A program made the position numbers and the translations under genes. From positions 1 to 9,826 of the forward strand of contig CAAGAC010000050.1 of the NCBI GenBank assembly GCA_900767695.1: a DNA stretch of 9,826 nucleotides, given 5' to 3'. The DNA is from an uncultured Succinivibrio sp. Its GTDB lineage: Bacteria > Pseudomonadota > Gammaproteobacteria > Enterobacterales > Succinivibrionaceae. Shown piece after piece: positions 6,889-9,826 of the stretch. The notes under the pieces are model-generated. The model did not search any database. It had not been told where the DNA came from and worked only from the letters and a program-made list of their open reading frames with translations. Position 1 is the first letter of the stretch; every line of letters starts with the position of its first letter.

Positions 6889-6919
6889 AAAAACAAGGCC
6901 CGCCATCTGGCGGGCCTTG
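6889..6919. terminator. bidirectional terminator between convergent genes
   Basis: CAAGGCCCGCC (6894-6904) pairs perfectly with GGCGGGCCTTG (6909-6919) around the loop ATCT, an 11-base GC-rich stem. Five A residues (6889-6893) adjoin its left side and read as TTTTT after the stem on the minus strand. It is therefore a canonical intrinsic terminator for the leftward purT operon. For the rightward sugar-binding gene the T-rich tail is weak (CTTGCTGTC), but the hairpin is well placed 18 bases after its stop. Confidence 0.85.
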
Positions 6920-6935
6920 CTGTCAGAGGCTGGCG

Positions 6936-8144
6936 CTAGAGCGTCATCGGGTACTCGCGGATGAGCTGCACCAGACGCAGATCGTCGTCGCTCGCCTCGT
7001 CGATGTAGCCTGCAAGAGCGTCGGTTTCGCGGGCGTAGGCGCGGGCGCGGCGCGCGACCATCTGCGCGGTCACGTCGCAGTAGCGCTCGTAGATCGGGCC
7101 GCTGATCCTCCCGCGCTCGTTGTCGCCCAGGTACATGAAGTACCTGCCGCGCAGCGCCATCGAGATCCCCGAGGGGGCTTCCGGCACGGTTCCCGAGGCG
7201 TAGCAGTCATGGAGGAAGGCGCGGTCGGCGTCCGAGCGCGCTGGATCCTCGCCTGGTGCCCTGGGGGCGGGGTAGTCGAGACTGCCAAGCGACGAGCCGA
7301 AGAGCGCGCGCATCGCCTCGTCCCTGCTGTAGCGCAGCCTCGCGAGCCTCTGAGGGGTCAGCACCCCGGGAGGGGCGATCATCATGCCTCCGGCGCGCTC
7401 GTAGAGCACGGGCAGGGCAAGGCCCTGCGACCAGAGCACCATGCTGAAGGTGCCGCTGCTCTCGCCCGTGACGCGGGCAAGCCCGCAGTCGCCTTCCATC
7501 GTCACCGCCGCAACCGGAGAGCCGTCCCTGAGCGCCTTGCGCAGAAGCGCAATGCGCTCATCCTCGGGGCGCATCATGTAGGAGACGAGCTTCTGGTTCT
7601 TTGAGAACAGCGCCTTCGCTATGGAGCGCAGCATCCCCAGGCGCTGGACCTGGGTCACCGCATGGAAGGCCCTGCGCTCCAGCGCGTCGAAGGTGCGCTC
7701 CATCGAGGGCAGGGGCGAGATCTGGAAGTCGCCCAGGAGATTGCAGGCGAAGGCCGCCGTCCTCAGGCTCACTATGCCCGCCATGCGGGAGGTGAGGTCG
7801 GGGGACTGGAAGCACTCGCGGGCGCAGCGGTCGAGATCGTAGAGGTAGGAGGGGTTCCAGGTCAGGACTATCTTCCCCGTCACCCTCGCGCGCACGCGCC
7901 TTATGAAGTCCGCAAGGCTCTGGCTTCCGCGCAGGAAGGCCGGGGCGATGCGCTGCGCGAAGAGATAGTTTGGCGAGGGGAGGAAGCGCTCGGGGAGGCG
8001 GCCCCAGAGGGCCTGGGCCTCCGCGGAGGGCTCAAGCGAGCCTGTGGCTTCCTGCATGACCGCGCCGCCGATGATGCAGGGCGGCGCGGTGACGGGGAGC
8101 GGCAGCAGCAGGAGGACGCCGCCTTGCTGGGCGGTCTGCGTCAC
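6936..8144 (-). CDS. unrecognised 402-residue protein, last gene of the purT operon
   Basis: I do not recognise this protein. It is probably cytoplasmic, mixed alpha/beta and rich in arginine and alanine. A helical N-terminal half contains many aromatic and basic residues. A more beta-like centre has GSPVAAVTMEGDCGLARVTG, FSMVLWSQGLALPVLY and GGMMIAPPGVLTPQRLARL (about 230-300). The C-terminal part has ALRGRYFMYLGDNERGR and a charged helix. No catalytic motif is obvious. A very distant relation to VirK/YbjX (DUF535) proteins is conceivable but unsupported. The start is uncertain. The GTG at 8144 overlaps the previous stop as GTGA, which suits coupling, but it lacks a ribosome binding site and gives a leucine- and proline-rich start. 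The in-frame ATG at 8057 would give 373 residues and also lacks a clear site. Codon use matches the neighbours and the frame is open throughout, so the gene looks real. Confidence 0.75.
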   Translation of the reverse strand: MTQTAQQGGVLLLLPLPVTAPPCIIGGAVMQEATGSLEPSAEAQALWGRLPERFLPSPNYLFAQRIAPAFLRGSQSLADFIRRVRARVTGKIVLTWNPSYLYDLDRCARECFQSPDLTSRMAGIVSLRTAAFACNLLGDFQISPLPSMERTFDALERRAFHAVTQVQRLGMLRSIAKALFSKNQKLVSYMMRPEDERIALLRKALRDGSPVAAVTMEGDCGLARVTGESSGTFSMVLWSQGLALPVLYERAGGMMIAPPGVLTPQRLARLRYSRDEAMRALFGSSLGSLDYPAPRAPGEDPARSDADRAFLHDCYASGTVPEAPSGISMALRGRYFMYLGDNERGRISGPIYERYCDVTAQMVARRARAYARETDALAGYIDEASDDDLRLVQLIREYPMTL

Positions 8145-8338
8145 TTGAACTGCCGCTGCTCTGCGTCATAGCTGAAGCCTGACTTCCTCAGGCGGTCCTT
8201 CAGCTTCTGGGCGTCGATCTCCTGGGATGCGCACAGATCCTCAAGCGAGGAGAACTCGTCGCGCAGCTGCATGTTCACGGCCGAGACCAGGATGTAGGGA
8301 TCCATGGTCTCGTAGCGCTTGAGCGGGATCATCGCCAT
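8141..8338 (-). CDS. DUF4250 domain small protein
   Basis: This 65-residue cytoplasmic protein fits the DUF4250 family, small proteins of unknown function. Its conserved core is MDPYILVSAVNMQLRDEFSSLEDLC (residues 12-36), followed by ID-KL-RL and a C-terminal GFSYDAEQRQF. The layout, a predicted helical bundle with a leucine pattern, suggests a binding or adaptor role, but nothing shows its partner. The ATG at 8338 comes one base after the purT stop, and GAGGTGAAG, lying within the end of purT, is a good ribosome binding site for it. Starting at Met12 would match the shorter family members but has a poorer site. Its stop overlaps the next start as GTGA. It probably depends on purT translation. 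Confidence 0.85.
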   Translation of the reverse strand: MAMIPLKRYETMDPYILVSAVNMQLRDEFSSLEDLCASQEIDAQKLKDRLRKSGFSYDAEQRQFK

Positions 8339-8339
8339 C

Positions 8340-9536
8340 TCACTTCACCTCTTCCCTAAGCTTCGCGCGCATGCGCTTGACCTGATCGAGGGCCTCGGCC
8401 ACGGTCGAGGCGCGGGCGAGGCACACGCCCATGCGGCGCTCGCCGTCGACCTCTGGCTTGCCGAAGATCCTCAGCTGCGAGCAGGGGGCCTGGCGCAGGG
8501 CGCCGTCAAGGTTCGAGAAGGTGATGTGCGAGCCCTTGCCCTTGACGAGCACGGCAGCCGAGGCCGACGGCCCCACGAAGGTTATCTCGCCGACAGGCAG
8601 GCCGAGCAGGGCGCGCACGTGGAGCGCGAACTCGGAGAGATCCTGGGAGATCATGGTCACCATGCCTGTGTCGTGCGGGCGCGGCGAGAGCTCCGAAAAG
8701 ATCGCCTTGTCCCCGCAGATGAAGAACTCGACCCCGAAGATGCCGTAGCCGCCCAGCGAGGAGACCACGGTCGAGGCGATGCGCTTGCACTCCAGCAGCA
8801 CGTCGGAGGGAAGCTCCTCGGGCTGCCAGCTCTCGTGGTAGTCGCCATTGACCTGGTGGTGGCCGATCGGTTTGCAGAAGTGGATGCCGTCCACCGCGCT
8901 CACCGTGAGCAGGGTTATCTCGCGGTCGAAGCGGACGAAGCTTTCGACGATGACGCGGGTCATGCCGCCGCGGCCGTGCTCGCAGGCGTAGTTGAAGCAT
9001 TTTTCGATGTCGTCCTCGCTCCTGAGCACGCTCTGGCCCTTGCCCGAGGAGCTCATGATCGGCTTCATCACGCAGGGGAAGCCGACCTTCTGGATGTTGG
9101 CGCGGACCTCGTCGATGCTCGAGGCAAAGAAGTAGGGGGAGGTCGGGAGCTGCAGCGTCTCGGCGGCAAGCGTCCTGATTGCCTCGCGGTTCATGGTCAC
9201 GTTGGCGGCGTTGGCGCTCGGGACCACGTGGAAGCCCTCCTTCTCAAGCTCGACGAGCTGGTCGGTCGCGATGGCCTCTATTTCGGGGATGATGTAGTCG
9301 GGGCGGACCTTGAGCACCAGCTCGCGCAGGGCCTTGGGATCACGCATGTTGATGACGGCCTTCTTCTGGGCCACCTGCATGGCCGGGGCGTTGTCGTAGC
9401 GGTCGCAGGCAACGACGGTGATGCCAAGCCGCAGAAGCTCGATGGCAACCTCCTTGCCAAGCTCGCCTGAACCCAGGAGAAGCGCGGTGGTGCTCTTCCC
9501 GCCATAGTCGTTGATAACTTCAGAAGACACGGTCAT
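8340..9536 (-). CDS. purT: formate-dependent phosphoribosylglycinamide formyltransferase 2
   Basis: PurT makes formylglycinamide ribonucleotide from GAR, formate and ATP in the third step of purine synthesis, the folate-independent alternative to PurN. The protein has 398 residues; E. coli PurT has 392. It is an ATP-grasp enzyme with GSGELGKEVAIE (22-33), PEIEAIATD, Lys158 ahead of the phosphate loop SSSGKGQ (162-168), DREITLLTVSAVDG, Glu270 in GVEFF and Glu282 in FSELSPRPHDTG, with Asp289. These are shifted by three from the E. coli residues I recall, so the active site looks intact. The ATG at 9536 is chosen because AAGGAAGGGA directly precedes it and the protein then aligns with the family. 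The frame stays open to 9785, but the extra 83 residues are unlike PurT. It leads a tight leftward operon with the DUF4250 gene and an unknown gene. Confidence 0.97.
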   Translation of the reverse strand: MTVSSEVINDYGGKSTTALLLGSGELGKEVAIELLRLGITVVACDRYDNAPAMQVAQKKAVINMRDPKALRELVLKVRPDYIIPEIEAIATDQLVELEKEGFHVVPSANAANVTMNREAIRTLAAETLQLPTSPYFFASSIDEVRANIQKVGFPCVMKPIMSSSGKGQSVLRSEDDIEKCFNYACEHGRGGMTRVIVESFVRFDREITLLTVSAVDGIHFCKPIGHHQVNGDYHESWQPEELPSDVLLECKRIASTVVSSLGGYGIFGVEFFICGDKAIFSELSPRPHDTGMVTMISQDLSEFALHVRALLGLPVGEITFVGPSASAAVLVKGKGSHITFSNLDGALRQAPCSQLRIFGKPEVDGERRMGVCLARASTVAEALDQVKRMRAKLREEVK

Positions 9537-9779
9537 TCCCTTCCTTATGCGAAAAACTATGGTGACAATGATAGTCCATGCAACCCCAAATATCGAACCG
9601 GGCGCGTCCTGCCGCCGCGTGGGGCGCAGGGCGGCGCTTGGCGAAGCGGCGACTGCGTCCGGCCCCTGGCGATGGAGCGCCGGGGCCGGGCTTCCGAGGT
9701 TTGCCGCCCTTTGGGAGATCCGTCCCTGAAAAGGCTCCCGCTTTTGAATTAGGATCCCGGGGATCGCAGCGAGGTGCAC
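9537..9779. promoter_or_regulatory. divergent intergenic region between purT and the next gene
   Basis: This 243-base region must carry promoters in both directions. Toward purT, two weak candidates exist on the minus strand: TTGCAT (9583-9578) with CATAGT (9561-9556) at 16 bases, and TTCGAT (9597-9592) with TATCAT (9573-9568) at 18 bases. Both give short leaders. No clear PurR-type box was seen. The half nearer the rightward gene is very GC-rich and holds a strong inverted repeat at 9659-9689. No convincing promoter for the rightward gene was identified. Confidence 0.4.
9659..9689. repeat. strong GC-rich inverted repeat between purT and the divergent gene
   Basis: CCGGCCCC (9659-9666) pairs with GGGGCCGG (9682-9689), and GGCG (9668-9671) pairs with CGCC (9678-9681). 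One T at 9667 bulges, and ATGGAG forms a six-base loop. The 12-base-pair stem is very stable. No T-run follows on either strand, so it is not an ordinary intrinsic terminator. It could be an operator, a leader structure of the rightward gene, or a relic repeat. Confidence 0.45.
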
Positions 9780-9826
9780 ATGCAAAACGAGAACGCAGCA
9801 ATCCTGGTCATCGCGCCGGGCAGGTC
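9780..9826 (+). CDS. 5' end of a rightward gene, cut by the window edge
   Basis: An ATG at 9780 is preceded by the ribosome binding site GAGGTG at a good distance and opens a frame of 15 complete codons: MQNENAAILVIAPGR, before the window ends. A hydrophilic start followed by AILVIAPG suggests a beta strand entering a loop, as in many alpha/beta proteins, but the product cannot be named. It is divergent from purT and may share regulation with it. Confidence 0.6.
   Translation, partial: MQNENAAILVIAPGR

Noticed and set aside
9537..9785. N-terminal extension of purT by 83 residues
   Set aside because: The extension does not resemble PurT, and a near-ideal ribosome binding site sits directly before the ATG at 9536, giving the usual family length.
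1..9826. CRISPR array, transposon, prophage or toxin-antitoxin system
   Set aside because: No regular direct repeats, transposase, integrase or phage genes, terminal repeats or toxin-like pairs were seen. The window is mostly core genes with uniform composition.

Overview
The window reads as an ordinary, gene-dense stretch of a GC-rich bacterial chromosome. Gene content points to Gammaproteobacteria: an SohB-type S49 peptidase, a TopA with three tetracysteine fingers plus a degenerate C-terminal tail, and a PurT that tracks the Escherichia coli protein closely. A CvfB/YitL-like S1 protein, a DUF4250 protein and a ChvE-like multiple-sugar binding protein would fit a host-associated or anaerobic lineage such as Aeromonadales/Succinivibrionaceae, but that finer placement is a low-confidence inference. 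No phage, transposon, CRISPR, tRNA or rRNA signal was seen.

Layout. At 1-20 the first codons of a leftward gene are visible. A 614-base non-coding region (21-634) follows; it is AT-richer than the genes and holds several palindromes and candidate promoters in both directions. Next is a rightward operon: cvfB-like (635-1666), sohB (1656-2927, overlapping cvfB by 11 bases) and topA (2951-5608, 23 bases after sohB). A hairpin cluster closes it at 5608-5662. A separate rightward gene (5778-6875) encodes an exported ChvE/XylF-type periplasmic sugar-binding protein with no ABC ATPase or permease beside it. A bidirectional hairpin terminator (about 6889-6919) separates it from a convergent leftward operon: purT (9536 to 8340), a 65-residue DUF4250 protein (8338 to 8141) and an unrecognised 402-residue protein (8144 to 6936). 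These three are spaced by 1 base and a 3-base GTGA-type overlap, so they are probably translationally coupled. Divergent from purT, a rightward gene starts at 9780 and runs off the edge.

How the genes fit together. The first operon groups RNA binding (CvfB-like), inner-membrane proteolysis (SohB) and DNA supercoil relaxation (TopA). The ChvE-like protein captures monosaccharides in the periplasm for a transporter that must lie elsewhere. PurT uses formate and ATP for the third step of purine synthesis, which suits a formate-producing fermenter. Its two downstream partners have no known function, and that pair is the best candidate here for undescribed biology. I found no convincing novel multi-gene system.
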